Assembly (NCBI GenBank): GCA_963712305.1
Contig: CAVQHI010000001.1
Coordinates: 372,001-436,000, forward strand
DNA from: DATFNI01 sp963712305
GTDB lineage: Bacteria; Bacteroidota; Rhodothermia; Balneolales; DATFMH01
Direction: 5' to 3'
DNA length: 64,000 nucleotides
This document shows positions 43,777 to 53,149 of the stretch, in pieces. The first letter of the stretch is position 1; the number at the start of each line of letters is the position of its first letter. A program made the position numbers and the translations under genes. The notes under the pieces were generated by a model. The model was not told where the DNA came from, ran no database searches, and saw only the letters and a list, made by a program, of their open reading frames with translations.

Positions 43777-45756
43777 TCACCCCGCCGCAGCAACCTTCCT
43801 CCGGTTCAACACCAATACATGCTTATCAAACGATGAAATCTGCTCCATGAAATCCTTGAGTCCGGGATATTCATCAACAGAGAAATAGTGTTTGCGCAAC
43901 TGGATGGTCCTGATGTAGAGTATCCTGTTTCCGTCTTTTTCGATGTGGGCAGAAAAGCCGCCAAATTTCTTTTCAAAAACAACGGGTTTGGGTTCCGATT
44001 CTATAACATAAGAGTCCGGGATATGGATAACCGTCGTATCCGTTTCACTGAATCCAAAAATCAAATCTACCGGTTGCGTTCTTTTTTCATCATTATCACC
44101 CAATGAAAAATACCAGTGATTTAACCTGTTCAACGGTACAAATAACCGCCCACCCGTCTTTGAGACAAAGGCAGAGCTATTCAGACTATATTTGACCTCA
44201 CCTTCATTGTGTTCATAGTCAAATCCACTCAACTTGTAAGAATTCAAGGTGAACTCGGGCACATTCACATTATTACGGAGCCATTTTTCCTGATCGTCCT
44301 TAGATTTGATCCCGGCGCGATCACGGACATACTCCAGGCTACTACCGGTTATTTTTGAGTCAACATTAATCACCGAATTCCCAAGAGAATCAATCGTAAT
44401 ATCCACAAATTGGTTTTCACGATTATCCTTATAAAAAAGCTCAGGTGTCCGTATCAGTTTGCCTCCCCGGGGGGTTACGACCAATGCATAACGATTGGCA
44501 TTATAGACCCCGAGCTGGCCGAACGGCATATGCGGGTCGGTACACTCCAGCCAGATGGGATGTCCGTTGTTCGGCATATAAACAATAACATGATTAAACT
44601 GATTGGACGGGAAATCAGGATCGATTGGTTCATTGCGAATAGCACTGTAAATAAGGGCAGGATACGCTTTGAATCCATAATATTGTAGGATTGCCACCAT
44701 ATAGTTGGATAACGCCTTACAATCTCCATACCCCTTGTCATAGACATAGGATGCAGGAAACGGCTTCCATCCCCCAATGCCCAGCTGTACACTTATATAC
44801 CGCGTATTTTTTTTTAGAAAGCTATATAATGTGTGAAGAGAGTCGATACGGCTTGAAGCACCGGACAACAACGATGTGATCCTCGCTTTCAACGCATCAG
44901 GAAGATCCCGTCCATCTTTGCTTAGCTGATAAAACCACGAACCGAAATTTGACCAGCTTTGTGTTGATCCCGGATATGACTCCACTGTAAACTTCTTTGC
45001 TGAGAACTGGATTCGTGGGACGACTTTATAGTACGGTGCAAGTTCTTGCAGTTCAAAAGCCTTATGATCGCGAAAAACCCATTTTTTAACCTTCTCGCCG
45101 TCAGGGCTACTGGATGTGTCAGGCTTGATATTAAGGTTATCTTCCAGGTAGGAATAATCAAAATCTTTCGGACTTGTAACAGTGTAGCTCGACTCAACAA
45201 CATATTCATTCTCATCCTGGGGACGCCAGGATGGCCAGTTTAACAGATGCCCCAGCTTAATCTGGTATTCATATCTGACCGTATACGGATATTGAAAACC
45301 AATCAACTCGTAATACTTCAACCGGTTATCCTCATATAAACTAAAATCTTGGGCAGCACTAAAATCCTGTCCATCGTTTGTCGAAAGTTTATTCAGTTGA
45401 ACCCCTTTAGAATTGTAAAGCGAGCCATTTACATACCTGATCGAAAGAAACTTATCGTATGGAACAACTAATTTACCTTCATCTCTGCCTTTCTTATCCA
45501 ACACAGTTACAAGTTCGGTTATTGTCAGTATAGCTCCTCCGTCGGATTGAATGTGAATATCCTCATCATGGCGCTGCACAATCGCATGCGTCTTCTGATG
45601 ATCGATTCCGGGGGGTATGGCCACTTTATCGAGTGTAAGCTGTTTCGGAACTCGACCGGAGCTTTTCAGACTTGAACAGCCCCCCAGCAACAGTAAGAAG
45701 CCTGCGAGCACTCTTGTCATCGGCTTTTGTATTCTACGCACACCCAACAACCACAT
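43777..45756 (-). CDS. DUF3857/transglutaminase-like lipoprotein, catalytic triad intact
   Basis: 659 aa. The N-terminus TRVLAGFLLLLGGC is a lipoprotein signal with lipobox LGGC. DUF3857 (beta-rich, near 40-270) precedes a transglutaminase-like domain with YGDCKALSNYMVAIL (Cys), SNQFNHVIVYMP (His) and LECTDPHMPFG (Asp), and a C-terminal DUF2569-like beta region. The start is fixed by AGGAGG at 45770-45765, 8 bases before the ATG at 45756; GTG at 45759 and the inner ATG at 45720 fit less well. It is paired with a paralogue 18 bp upstream. Probable periplasmic or outer-membrane location; substrate unknown. Confidence 0.85.
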   Translation of the reverse strand: MWLLGVRRIQKPMTRVLAGFLLLLGGCSSLKSSGRVPKQLTLDKVAIPPGIDHQKTHAIVQRHDEDIHIQSDGGAILTITELVTVLDKKGRDEGKLVVPYDKFLSIRYVNGSLYNSKGVQLNKLSTNDGQDFSAAQDFSLYEDNRLKYYELIGFQYPYTVRYEYQIKLGHLLNWPSWRPQDENEYVVESSYTVTSPKDFDYSYLEDNLNIKPDTSSSPDGEKVKKWVFRDHKAFELQELAPYYKVVPRIQFSAKKFTVESYPGSTQSWSNFGSWFYQLSKDGRDLPDALKARITSLLSGASSRIDSLHTLYSFLKKNTRYISVQLGIGGWKPFPASYVYDKGYGDCKALSNYMVAILQYYGFKAYPALIYSAIRNEPIDPDFPSNQFNHVIVYMPNNGHPIWLECTDPHMPFGQLGVYNANRYALVVTPRGGKLIRTPELFYKDNRENQFVDITIDSLGNSVINVDSKITGSSLEYVRDRAGIKSKDDQEKWLRNNVNVPEFTLNSYKLSGFDYEHNEGEVKYSLNSSAFVSKTGGRLFVPLNRLNHWYFSLGDNDEKRTQPVDLIFGFSETDTTVIHIPDSYVIESEPKPVVFEKKFGGFSAHIEKDGNRILYIRTIQLRKHYFSVDEYPGLKDFMEQISSFDKHVLVLNRRKVAAAG

Positions 45757-45764
45757 CACACATT

Positions 45765-45770
45765 CCTCCT
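45765..45770 (-). promoter_or_regulatory. consensus Shine-Dalgarno AGGAGG
   Basis: AGGAGG lies 8 bases before the ATG at 45756. Most genes here have weak or no such site, so this one decides between three possible starts. Confidence 0.7.
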
Positions 45771-45774
45771 GTAA

Positions 45775-47853
45775 TTACTTCTTTGACTGATTATCTGACT
45801 GCTGTGCCTGCTTCAGAACGATCTTGGTATTTTCATCCTGCACGACCTTCCCATAAAAGTCTTTAATGTCTTTGTAATCACGCGAAGGATATTGAATCCT
45901 GGAAATATTCATACCCGAGAAAACCGTTAGCCCCCCATCCCCCTTTTGAACGATATACTGGGCCACTAAACCTCCATCTGGCAACTTTCGAACCAAATTT
46001 TGGGGGTTTGATGTAACAGTCAAACCACTGTCGAGCTTCACTTTTAGCATGTAACGCGATGAGGAGGGAAATGGAAAGTCGATCGGCAGAGACCGGTACT
46101 TCTGTGTGAACGGGTTTTCATCATGGCGGAACAAAAGCGTTGGATTCAAATAGGTGATATCGCCGTTTTTTAGTGTCTTGATCATCCCCTTCATCTTGAT
46201 ATTGATCATAAGGGGCAGTTGGTTCTGCTTCTGAAAAAGAACAGATAGCGAGTCGATTTTTACATCGGTAAAATGATCCAGTAATTCTTTCTTAGTGAAA
46301 TCATTAACCGATTTCGCGCCGTCGATTTCCTGTCTGTACTCTGTTCCGTAATACCCGTTCAACCGAATGCCAATCGTACCGCTGAACATGCCATCTTCTG
46401 ACAGGTCGCCGGTAATACTTACGTTGTGTTCGTTTTTTGGTTTTTCCTTGATTACCAGCCAGTGAATTTTATTCTGGTTGGGCTCAGGGTCGACCTTTAT
46501 GACAAGGCCCTGGCTGCCCTGCAGTCTTTCAGGTACCTGGTTAAACGGCCTGTATGGATTAGTGGCATCCAGAAAATATATTTCATTATCAATAACAGTC
46601 ATACATATGGTGGTATTGAACTGTCTGATTATCGGAATGACACTTAGGATTGGTCCATGATCGCGGGTACTCGCGATCATCGGGTAGGCATTGATACCGG
46701 CATCTCTAAGCATTTGTATCAACAGAAAGTTGATTTCAGCACTTGTCCCGCTTTTCTTTTCATAAACATCTTTTAGTTTCGACTCACAAAAAATTTCATC
46801 TGTCTTATCCCAGACCATGGAACTTTGAACGTGATGATAGATCGCTTTCATCTTCTCGAGAGCGCTCATCTTATCTGTCAAAATGCCGGCTAAAACGGAT
46901 TTGAATTGCTCTTGGTCTTTTAATCGGCCACCAAAATAGGAGTTGTCAAGAAGCTCATCCCTGACCTTCTGCCACGTACCAAGAAAGTCCCTGTGGGTTA
47001 CAACATTACCATTACGATCTCTGACTGTAATACCGGCATACTGCATCAGCATGCGTGATCTGTAAAAATCGCGGGCGTAAACATGAGACTCGTCTTCAAG
47101 AGCAGGGATATCTCTTAAAGCCCAGTGATATATGGTTCCGTCCAGTCGATAGGCTTCTGTCGGGCCAACGGCGCTGTAGCGATCCAGTTCGTTCAAGTCG
47201 ATAATTTGGGAATAACTCTTGTTGCTCTGTTCCGTTATAGACTGTGATCCCCTCATCATCAATTTGAAATCATACACATTGGGTTTGTATAAATCCAATT
47301 CGCTCCAAACGACAGGGATATCTTTTTGAAAAGTCCAGCTGTCGATGTTCCAGACATCACCTATCTTTTTCCGATACTTATACTCGATGATAGCACCGGG
47401 TTTGACTTTTGGAAGGGTAAATTTGATAGCCTGGACATCTTTATCGACTTTCTCTTTGAAAATATCTTTATGATCGAGTTCCGCCTTCTGCATCTTGCCG
47501 TTGGCATCCAGATAATACGTCGCTCCATCAATCCGGCGTACTTCCTGGCGATCGTGGGGACTAAAAGGCACGTTTACCGTTGCCCAGTCAAAACCCTGGT
47601 CGGTTAATATCTTGATGCGGACATGCCGGTCAAGGAAAAAATCAAGCTTCCGGTCATGTGTTATTTTCCCAACGTCAAACAGAACGACAGCGACTGCGCT
47701 GCTGTCCTTCGAATACACCTTCATTTGAAGGTTGTTCTTAGAAATGTGCCCCCACTTGACCTCATGAGACTGAGCACTTACTAATGTATTCGTTACAAGA
47801 CATAACAATAGTACGCATGCACTTATGCCAATGATCCCTCTACCTCTTTTCAT
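45775..47853 (-). CDS. DUF3857/transglutaminase-like secreted protein, catalytic residues lost
   Basis: 692 aa. The signal peptide MKRGRGIIGISACVLLLCLV ends near VSAQ; the longer frame to 47889 adds 12 residues that spoil it. DUF3857 is at about 40-270, then a transglutaminase-like fold in which the catalytic Cys position reads KKSGTSAEINFLL. The His position reads RQFNTTICMTVI, and only the Asp (YFLDATNPYRPF) remains. It is therefore probably a non-enzymatic binding protein. It lies 18 bp before the intact paralogue and likely forms an operon and perhaps a complex with it. Confidence 0.84.
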   Translation of the reverse strand: MKRGRGIIGISACVLLLCLVTNTLVSAQSHEVKWGHISKNNLQMKVYSKDSSAVAVVLFDVGKITHDRKLDFFLDRHVRIKILTDQGFDWATVNVPFSPHDRQEVRRIDGATYYLDANGKMQKAELDHKDIFKEKVDKDVQAIKFTLPKVKPGAIIEYKYRKKIGDVWNIDSWTFQKDIPVVWSELDLYKPNVYDFKLMMRGSQSITEQSNKSYSQIIDLNELDRYSAVGPTEAYRLDGTIYHWALRDIPALEDESHVYARDFYRSRMLMQYAGITVRDRNGNVVTHRDFLGTWQKVRDELLDNSYFGGRLKDQEQFKSVLAGILTDKMSALEKMKAIYHHVQSSMVWDKTDEIFCESKLKDVYEKKSGTSAEINFLLIQMLRDAGINAYPMIASTRDHGPILSVIPIIRQFNTTICMTVIDNEIYFLDATNPYRPFNQVPERLQGSQGLVIKVDPEPNQNKIHWLVIKEKPKNEHNVSITGDLSEDGMFSGTIGIRLNGYYGTEYRQEIDGAKSVNDFTKKELLDHFTDVKIDSLSVLFQKQNQLPLMINIKMKGMIKTLKNGDITYLNPTLLFRHDENPFTQKYRSLPIDFPFPSSSRYMLKVKLDSGLTVTSNPQNLVRKLPDGGLVAQYIVQKGDGGLTVFSGMNISRIQYPSRDYKDIKDFYGKVVQDENTKIVLKQAQQSDNQSKK

Positions 47854-48164
47854 AGCTCTCTGTTTAAATAATTGACTCCTTAGCACCACAACGCTAGACC
47901 AAGTAATACAGAATTTTTATTTTTTTCCACAAAAAAATCAGACAACAGTAAATAATTATCACTTATCAATTGGATTAGTTGATAGTTGTTTGTTCTCAGT
48001 AATTTGGACAAATGACCAGACAAAATTGCACTTACCTTTTTCTGTTTACTGTTAATTGATCACTGATTTACTGTCGATTGACTCCCCCATTTCTTATTTT
48101 TACGGCTCAGTGAATTACCTGCCAGCACTCACGGCAGCGGGACAAAAAGGGTCAAATAGAAAGC
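47854..48164. other. divergent intergenic region before mtaB
   Basis: About 310 bp of AT-rich sequence between divergent genes. It contains CAGTAAATAATTATC and CTGTTTACTGTTAATTG-like stretches that look like low-complexity dispersed repeats. A TTGACT at 48079-48084 has no convincing -10 box at 17 bases. No RNA gene or small reading frame is supported. Confidence 0.3.
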
Positions 48165-49478
48165 ATGAAGAAGGTCGCCTTTTATACATTAGGCTGTAAG
48201 CTCAATTTTTCCGAGACATCAACAATCAAACGTCAGTTTGTGAATCACGACTTTGAGGTCATTCCTTTTGATGATCTGGCTGATGTATATGTAATCAACA
48301 CCTGTTCGGTAACCCAGGATGCCAACCGCGACTGCCGCAAGATTGTCCGGCGCGCGTTATCGACCAATCCAGATGCGTTTGTGGCTGTAACGGGGTGCTA
48401 TGCTCAGCTCGAACCCGAAGAAATTGCAGCCATTGACGGCGTTGATATTGTACTCGGCGCAAAGGACAAGTTCAACATCTTTGACCTGGTCGATCATTTT
48501 GAGAAGGTGGATGAGACGGTCATTCATCATAGCGATCTCAATGATACTGCAGACTTCCATCATGCGTTTTCGACCAATGATCGCACCCGTGTATTCCTGA
48601 AAATCCAGGACGGTTGCGATTACAAATGCGCTTTCTGTACAATACCGCTGGCGCGTGGAAAGAGCCGGAGCCCGAAAATCGGTCAAATTCTGGATAACGC
48701 CAGAACTGTTATCGATCAGGGCTATAAAGAAATCGTTCTGACTGGAGTAAACGCTGGTGATTTCGGAAGGCAGAACGGAGAAACATTTTTCGAACTGCTT
48801 CAAGAGTTGGATAAGCTTGATGGGATGAAACGAATTCGAATTTCATCCATCGAACCCAATCTTCTCCATGATGATATTATTCGTTTTGCTGCAGAATCCC
48901 GTTGCATCCAGCCCCATTTCCACATTCCACTGCAATCAGGCAGCGACACGATGTTGAAGATGATGCGTCGCCGATACAAGTCCGATTTATACCGGCGCCG
49001 GGTCGAACTGATACGGGAAGTGATGCCTGACGCCTGCATTGGTGTAGATGTGATCACGGGACATCCCGGAGAAACTGATGAACTCTTCCATGAATCATTC
49101 GATTTTATCGACAGTCTTCCAGTCAGTTATCTTCACGTCTTTACCTATTCCGAGCGGCCTAATACCAGGGCGGCGACAATGGAAAATGCAATCCCCAAGA
49201 AAATCCGAAAGAAGAGGACGCATAAGCTCCGCCGGCTTTCCAGAAAGAAACGGTTTGAATTCGACGGCCAATTTATGGGGGAAATCCGACCTGTACTTTT
49301 TGAGACGGAAAATCAGGATGGAATGATGTTTGGGTGGACGAATAACTATCTTCGCATTGCTATACCATGGGAACCTTCACTCGCAAATGAAATAATTCCC
49401 TGCCGACTGGAAAGCTATCATACCAGTGGCTACTTTGACGGTACTCAAGTCCTGGATACAGAATCCGTAACAGCATAA
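48165..49478 (+). CDS. mtaB: tRNA t6A37 methylthiotransferase MtaB
   Basis: Radical SAM enzyme that adds a methylthio group to t6A37 of tRNA. The N-terminal UPF0004 domain has TLGCKLNFSET, NTCSVTQDA and VTGCYAQ, with the three cysteines of the auxiliary cluster. The radical SAM motif is GCDYKCAFCTIP near 149-160. A TRAM-like end follows a basic stretch (KKIRKKRTHKLRRLSRKKR). At 437 aa it fits MtaB rather than MiaB or RimO, by GCKLN and the cysteine spacing. It lies 5 bp before the uracil-DNA glycosylase gene. Confidence 0.93.
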   Translation: MKKVAFYTLGCKLNFSETSTIKRQFVNHDFEVIPFDDLADVYVINTCSVTQDANRDCRKIVRRALSTNPDAFVAVTGCYAQLEPEEIAAIDGVDIVLGAKDKFNIFDLVDHFEKVDETVIHHSDLNDTADFHHAFSTNDRTRVFLKIQDGCDYKCAFCTIPLARGKSRSPKIGQILDNARTVIDQGYKEIVLTGVNAGDFGRQNGETFFELLQELDKLDGMKRIRISSIEPNLLHDDIIRFAAESRCIQPHFHIPLQSGSDTMLKMMRRRYKSDLYRRRVELIREVMPDACIGVDVITGHPGETDELFHESFDFIDSLPVSYLHVFTYSERPNTRAATMENAIPKKIRKKRTHKLRRLSRKKRFEFDGQFMGEIRPVLFETENQDGMMFGWTNNYLRIAIPWEPSLANEIIPCRLESYHTSGYFDGTQVLDTESVTA

Positions 49479-49483
49479 TCAGC

Positions 49484-50275
49484 ATGAACGACCGGAACGA
49501 TCTTAATTCCCGGGTTATATCATTCCTTGAATATCAGGAAGAAGTTTATGGCCCATTTCACATTCCGGATATTGAAAACGAACCAGAACAAGAATTAACG
49601 GAACAATCTCAGTCCGTGCCCCCGAAAAACAGGGTAGAAACAAAAAAGGATATGTCAGAACAGACACAGACGACGGAAGAAAATGATATCTATGAACGTG
49701 TTAAAGCTTGTCAAAGCCTTGAAGAATTAAAGACGATCTGTGAGACGGCTGACATCCTGCAGACCGATCTTGAGGATACACGTCTGGTGTTTGGTGTTGG
49801 AAATCCTAACGCGGATTTAATGCTGATCGGCGAGGCCCCAGGTTTCCACGAGGACAAACAGGGTGAACCGTTCGTTGGACGGGCCGGGAAATTGTTGAAT
49901 GATATCCTCAAGGCTATCAATTTTAAACGGGAAGATGTGTACATTGCCAATATTCTGAAACATCGTCCACCTAACAACAGGGATCCGTTAGTCAACGAGC
50001 GCAAAATGAGCTTGCCGATTCTGGAGAAACAGATTGACTTGATACAGCCCAGGCTGATCCTTTGTTTGGGGCGTATCTCGGCACAGACACTGCTCGATAC
50101 CAACGAATCCATGGGTCAGTTGCGAGGCGATTTTTATCCCTACCGGGAGAAATACGAATTGATGGTCACGTACCACCCGGCAGCATTGCTCCGTAATCCA
50201 GAATGGAAACGGGGAACCTGGGAGGATGTTCAGAAGCTTCGGAAACGATACAATGAACTGGGATGTAAGCCCTAA
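49484..50275 (+). CDS. uracil-DNA glycosylase family protein lacking Fe-S ligands
   Basis: 263 aa. The family-4-type motifs are present: GEAPG at 116-120 with EDKQGEPFVGRAGKLL, and HPAALLRNP at 231-239. An unusual 65-residue acidic N-terminus precedes the fold. The four cysteines that hold the [4Fe-4S] cluster in family 4 are not conserved: the pair before FGVGNPNAD is reduced to C86, LKCRPP reads LKHRPP (H160), and the later Cys is absent. It probably still removes uracil from DNA, but as a cluster-free variant. It is co-transcribed with mtaB. Confidence 0.85.
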   Translation: MNDRNDLNSRVISFLEYQEEVYGPFHIPDIENEPEQELTEQSQSVPPKNRVETKKDMSEQTQTTEENDIYERVKACQSLEELKTICETADILQTDLEDTRLVFGVGNPNADLMLIGEAPGFHEDKQGEPFVGRAGKLLNDILKAINFKREDVYIANILKHRPPNNRDPLVNERKMSLPILEKQIDLIQPRLILCLGRISAQTLLDTNESMGQLRGDFYPYREKYELMVTYHPAALLRNPEWKRGTWEDVQKLRKRYNELGCKP

Positions 50276-50296
50276 TCCGCTGGGCTGTTGTAAAGG

Positions 50297-50376
50297 GAAA
50301 ATGGAATTATGGAAGGTTGGAACGCTGGATTTAACATAAAAACGTGTTTATCCAATACTCCACTATTACACTGGAT
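50297..50376. repeat. TGGAAT-type extragenic repeat before dnaB
   Basis: TGGAATTATGGAAGGTTGGA (from about 50301) and, in inverted form, TCCAATACTCCACTATTACA (from about 50351) bracket a short loop. It belongs with the stretches at 4478-4622 and 18317-18373. Confidence 0.45.
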
Positions 50377-50383
50377 TTTTTTG

Positions 50384-50399
50384 TGTGTCGAATATCACA
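50384..50399 (+). promoter_or_regulatory. possible CRP/FNR-family operator upstream of dnaB
   Basis: TGTGTCGAATATCACA matches TGTGA-N6-TCACA with one mismatch and sits inside a wider inverted repeat. It is 48 bases before the dnaB ATG. Occurrence by chance is possible; the function is inferred from pattern only. Confidence 0.3.
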
Positions 50400-50446
50400 C
50401 ATTATTTAAAACTGTAAATTAATGGCAGTCTAATAAGAACCCATAC

Positions 50447-52009
50447 ATGGCGAACGATCAATCTGGAAATCAATACAGACGACAACCGGCTCCGGTGAAC
50501 CAGATGCTGGAGCAAGGCGGCCGTATTCCTCCACAGGCACCTGACGTTGAAGAGGCTGTTTTGGGAGGCATGCTGATTGATCATGATGCAGCGTCAATTG
50601 CCCTGCAGATTCTGAAACCCGACGACTTCTACAAGCCTGCCAATAAGTATATTTTCGATACGATCCAGAAACTGTATGAACGCAACAATCCGCTCGATCT
50701 GCTGACGGTAGAAAACGAGTTGCGAGATCAGGACTTACTGGATTCATGCGGCGGATCAGCTTATCTGTCACAATTGACCCGTGCGGTGAGTTCAGCTGCT
50801 AACATCGAGTACCACGCACAGATTATTATCGAAAAGGCGATCAAGCGCAACCTGATTCTCACGTGTACCGAAATTATCAAGGATGGATACGATTCAGGCA
50901 GCGACCCTTTTGATCTCTTAGATCGTGCCGAGCAACATATCTTCGAACTGTCGAACACTAAAACCCGCGTTCCGGCAAAAGCGATCAGCGACATCCTCAA
51001 GCATACGATCGACCACCTGGTTGATATCAGGGGCAAGGCCGACGGTCTGACAGGTGTTCCGGCATCACTGGATGTGGATAAACTTACCGCCGGATGGCAG
51101 CGCGGTGATCTTGTCATCATAGCCGCGAGACCATCTATGGGTAAGACGGCGTTTGTCTTGACGGCTGCCCGTAATGCGGCGCTCCACCCGACAAAAGACA
51201 AAAAGACAGCCGTAGCTATCTTTAGCCTTGAAATGTCCGATCAGTCACTTGTGCAACGTCTCCTGACAATGGAAGCACGCATCAATGCCCAGCTTGCGCG
51301 CTCAGGCCGGCTCAACGACCAGGATTTCGAACAACTTGTAGAGGCTGCGGGGCGATTGGTTCAGGCCAGTATTTTTATTGACGATACACCCGGCATCAAC
51401 GTCATTGAACTTCGCTCCAAATGCCGCCGCCTCAAAAACGAGCATGACATTGGGCTGATCATCGTCGATTATCTTCAACTGATGACAGCTGGTGCCGGCA
51501 ACGACCGTAACCGTGAACAGGAAATTGCTTATATCTCCCGCGGTTTAAAAGCCCTGGCTAAAGAACTGAATGTGCCGGTTATTGCCCTTTCACAGCTCAG
51601 CCGTGCCGTTGAACAACGAGGTGGAAACAAACGCCCGCAGCTCAGTGACTTACGTGAATCAGGATCCATCGAACAGGATGCCGACGTTGTTTGCTTTCTT
51701 TACAGGCCGGAATATTATGGTATTCAGACAGACGAAGAAGGCCACTCCACGGCAGGTGTTGCCGAATTGATCGTCGGTAAACAGCGGAATGGTCCGGTGG
51801 GTTCTGTTCGTTTACAGTTTATAAAAGATTATGCCCGGTTTGAAAATCTGACCGCATCATACGATAATACCTATGGCGGTGCCATTGAAAGCTCCGAAGA
51901 ATACCTGTCTGAGCCCTACAAACCGGCCAAACGTCCGCAAAGAAACGGGCCTGCCCCTGATGATTTCGATGACTCGGATCCGGACATGTCGGGTGAAGCT
52001 CCTTTTTGA
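50447..52009 (+). CDS. dnaB: replicative DNA helicase DnaB
   Basis: Hexameric 5'-3' helicase of the replication fork, 520 aa. The N-terminal domain begins APDVEEAVLGGMLID (31-45). The RecA-like motor has Walker A ARPSMGKT at 227-234, Walker B LIIVDYLQLM near 346, and PVIALSQLSRAVEQRGGNKRPQLSDLRESG further on. The C-terminal tail is acidic. No intein is present. It is transcribed alone after a short regulatory gap. Confidence 0.97.
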   Translation: MANDQSGNQYRRQPAPVNQMLEQGGRIPPQAPDVEEAVLGGMLIDHDAASIALQILKPDDFYKPANKYIFDTIQKLYERNNPLDLLTVENELRDQDLLDSCGGSAYLSQLTRAVSSAANIEYHAQIIIEKAIKRNLILTCTEIIKDGYDSGSDPFDLLDRAEQHIFELSNTKTRVPAKAISDILKHTIDHLVDIRGKADGLTGVPASLDVDKLTAGWQRGDLVIIAARPSMGKTAFVLTAARNAALHPTKDKKTAVAIFSLEMSDQSLVQRLLTMEARINAQLARSGRLNDQDFEQLVEAAGRLVQASIFIDDTPGINVIELRSKCRRLKNEHDIGLIIVDYLQLMTAGAGNDRNREQEIAYISRGLKALAKELNVPVIALSQLSRAVEQRGGNKRPQLSDLRESGSIEQDADVVCFLYRPEYYGIQTDEEGHSTAGVAELIVGKQRNGPVGSVRLQFIKDYARFENLTASYDNTYGGAIESSEEYLSEPYKPAKRPQRNGPAPDDFDDSDPDMSGEAPF

Positions 52010-52216
52010 GCCCTGTGAATTGCATAAGTAATGCAATGGGGGACAAAAAACCGTCTGGATTTGGGAATTCAAATCGAAACGGCTTAATTGATATTGGGGT
52101 GTATTCCCTATTGGTTCAGGGCTGCTGCTTCGAAAGCAATCGCAACCGTATCATGTAAAAAAGATAAGCTGGCGGCTAATCGTTCTCAGTTTAAACATGT
52201 TAATATTCTGCTATTT
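52010..52216. other. intergenic region after dnaB
   Basis: Contains TTGCATAAGTAATGCAA (about 52019-52035) and a weak hairpin built on GATTTG/CAAATC (about 52057-52074) followed by AT-rich sequence. It may end dnaB transcription, but there is no proper T-tract. The long frame entering from 52088 was not used because a good signal-peptide start exists at 52217. Confidence 0.3.
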
Positions 52217-53149
52217 ATGCATCATGTCATTAAAGCGCTTTCAAAAAGTATCCTTATTGGATGTTCAGCCTTATTAATAGGTTGGCAGTCACTTTATGCC
52301 CAAAGTCGATCCGGAGATATCCCTACCGATTCCACGATAACACGATGGCTTCATGGCGGACTCAACCTGGAACACAAAGATTCCGTCACTTCTGATCTAA
52401 TCACGTATTTCGCCAGGAAACAAATAGGCATCCCTTACGAAGCAAACATGCTGGATAAGGCACCAACGGAACAACTTGTTGTGGATCTCTCCGGTGAAGA
52501 CTGTGTCATTTACGTTGAAAATACCATGGCGCTAACACTCACTACCCTCGAACGCGACTCCACGCTCACCAGATTTTCTCGAAACCTGGAATCTCTTCGC
52601 TATCGAAATGGCGAATTAAAAGGGTATGGCAGCCGGCTGCATTATTTTTCCGACTGGCTTTTGGATAATCAAAAAAGAGGCAGCATCAGTGTGATTAGTC
52701 AGAAATGGCCTAACACGGCACCTATGGACAGCCTCTATTTTATGAGTACGCATAGGAAGTTATACCAGCAATTATTGAACTCCGATTCGTTGTATAACCT
52801 GATCAGGGAAAGAGAACGGGTATTGTCGTCAGACAGTCTTCGATATCTCCCTAAACTATTCCTCCCGCGCTATATATCAAAAATTCAGTCTGGCGACATC
52901 ATTGCCTTTGTAACCACCGTTCCCGGACTCGACGTTTCCCATACGGCGATAGCCCTTCGCAGCGGGAATTTCCTGACTTTTATTCACGCGAACCCCAAAC
53001 ACGGTGTGACGATAGAACCGCTTGGATTGCTTCCGTATGTATTAGGCAGAAAAACGGTAAAAGGTGTGATTATCGCTCGTCTCCGAGGTGTGCAGGCAGA
53101 TTCTTCCTCACGGCGAGTTCCTCAAAAAGATCGTCGTACCTCCCGATAA
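52217..53149 (+). CDS. DUF1460 secreted amidase-like protein
   Basis: 310 aa from the ATG at 52217. The signal segment KSILIGCSALLIGWQSLYAQ is followed by a DUF1460 (N-acetylmuramyl-L-alanine amidase-like) domain: GIPYEANMLDK and VDLSGEDCVIYVENTMAL, whose Cys is the probable nucleophile. GDIIAFVTTVPGLDVSHTAIA supplies the His and LTFIHANPKHGV the last polar residue. It likely acts in the periplasm on cell-wall fragments. Its last 80 bases overlap the convergent glycosyltransferase gene, so one of the two C-termini may differ from that shown. Confidence 0.83.
   Translation: MHHVIKALSKSILIGCSALLIGWQSLYAQSRSGDIPTDSTITRWLHGGLNLEHKDSVTSDLITYFARKQIGIPYEANMLDKAPTEQLVVDLSGEDCVIYVENTMALTLTTLERDSTLTRFSRNLESLRYRNGELKGYGSRLHYFSDWLLDNQKRGSISVISQKWPNTAPMDSLYFMSTHRKLYQQLLNSDSLYNLIRERERVLSSDSLRYLPKLFLPRYISKIQSGDIIAFVTTVPGLDVSHTAIALRSGNFLTFIHANPKHGVTIEPLGLLPYVLGRKTVKGVIIARLRGVQADSSSRRVPQKDRRTSR

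Noticed and set aside
52019..52110. dnaB terminator hairpins
   Set aside because: The hairpins at 52019-52035 and 52049-52080 are weak and lack a T-tract, so I did not call a terminator.
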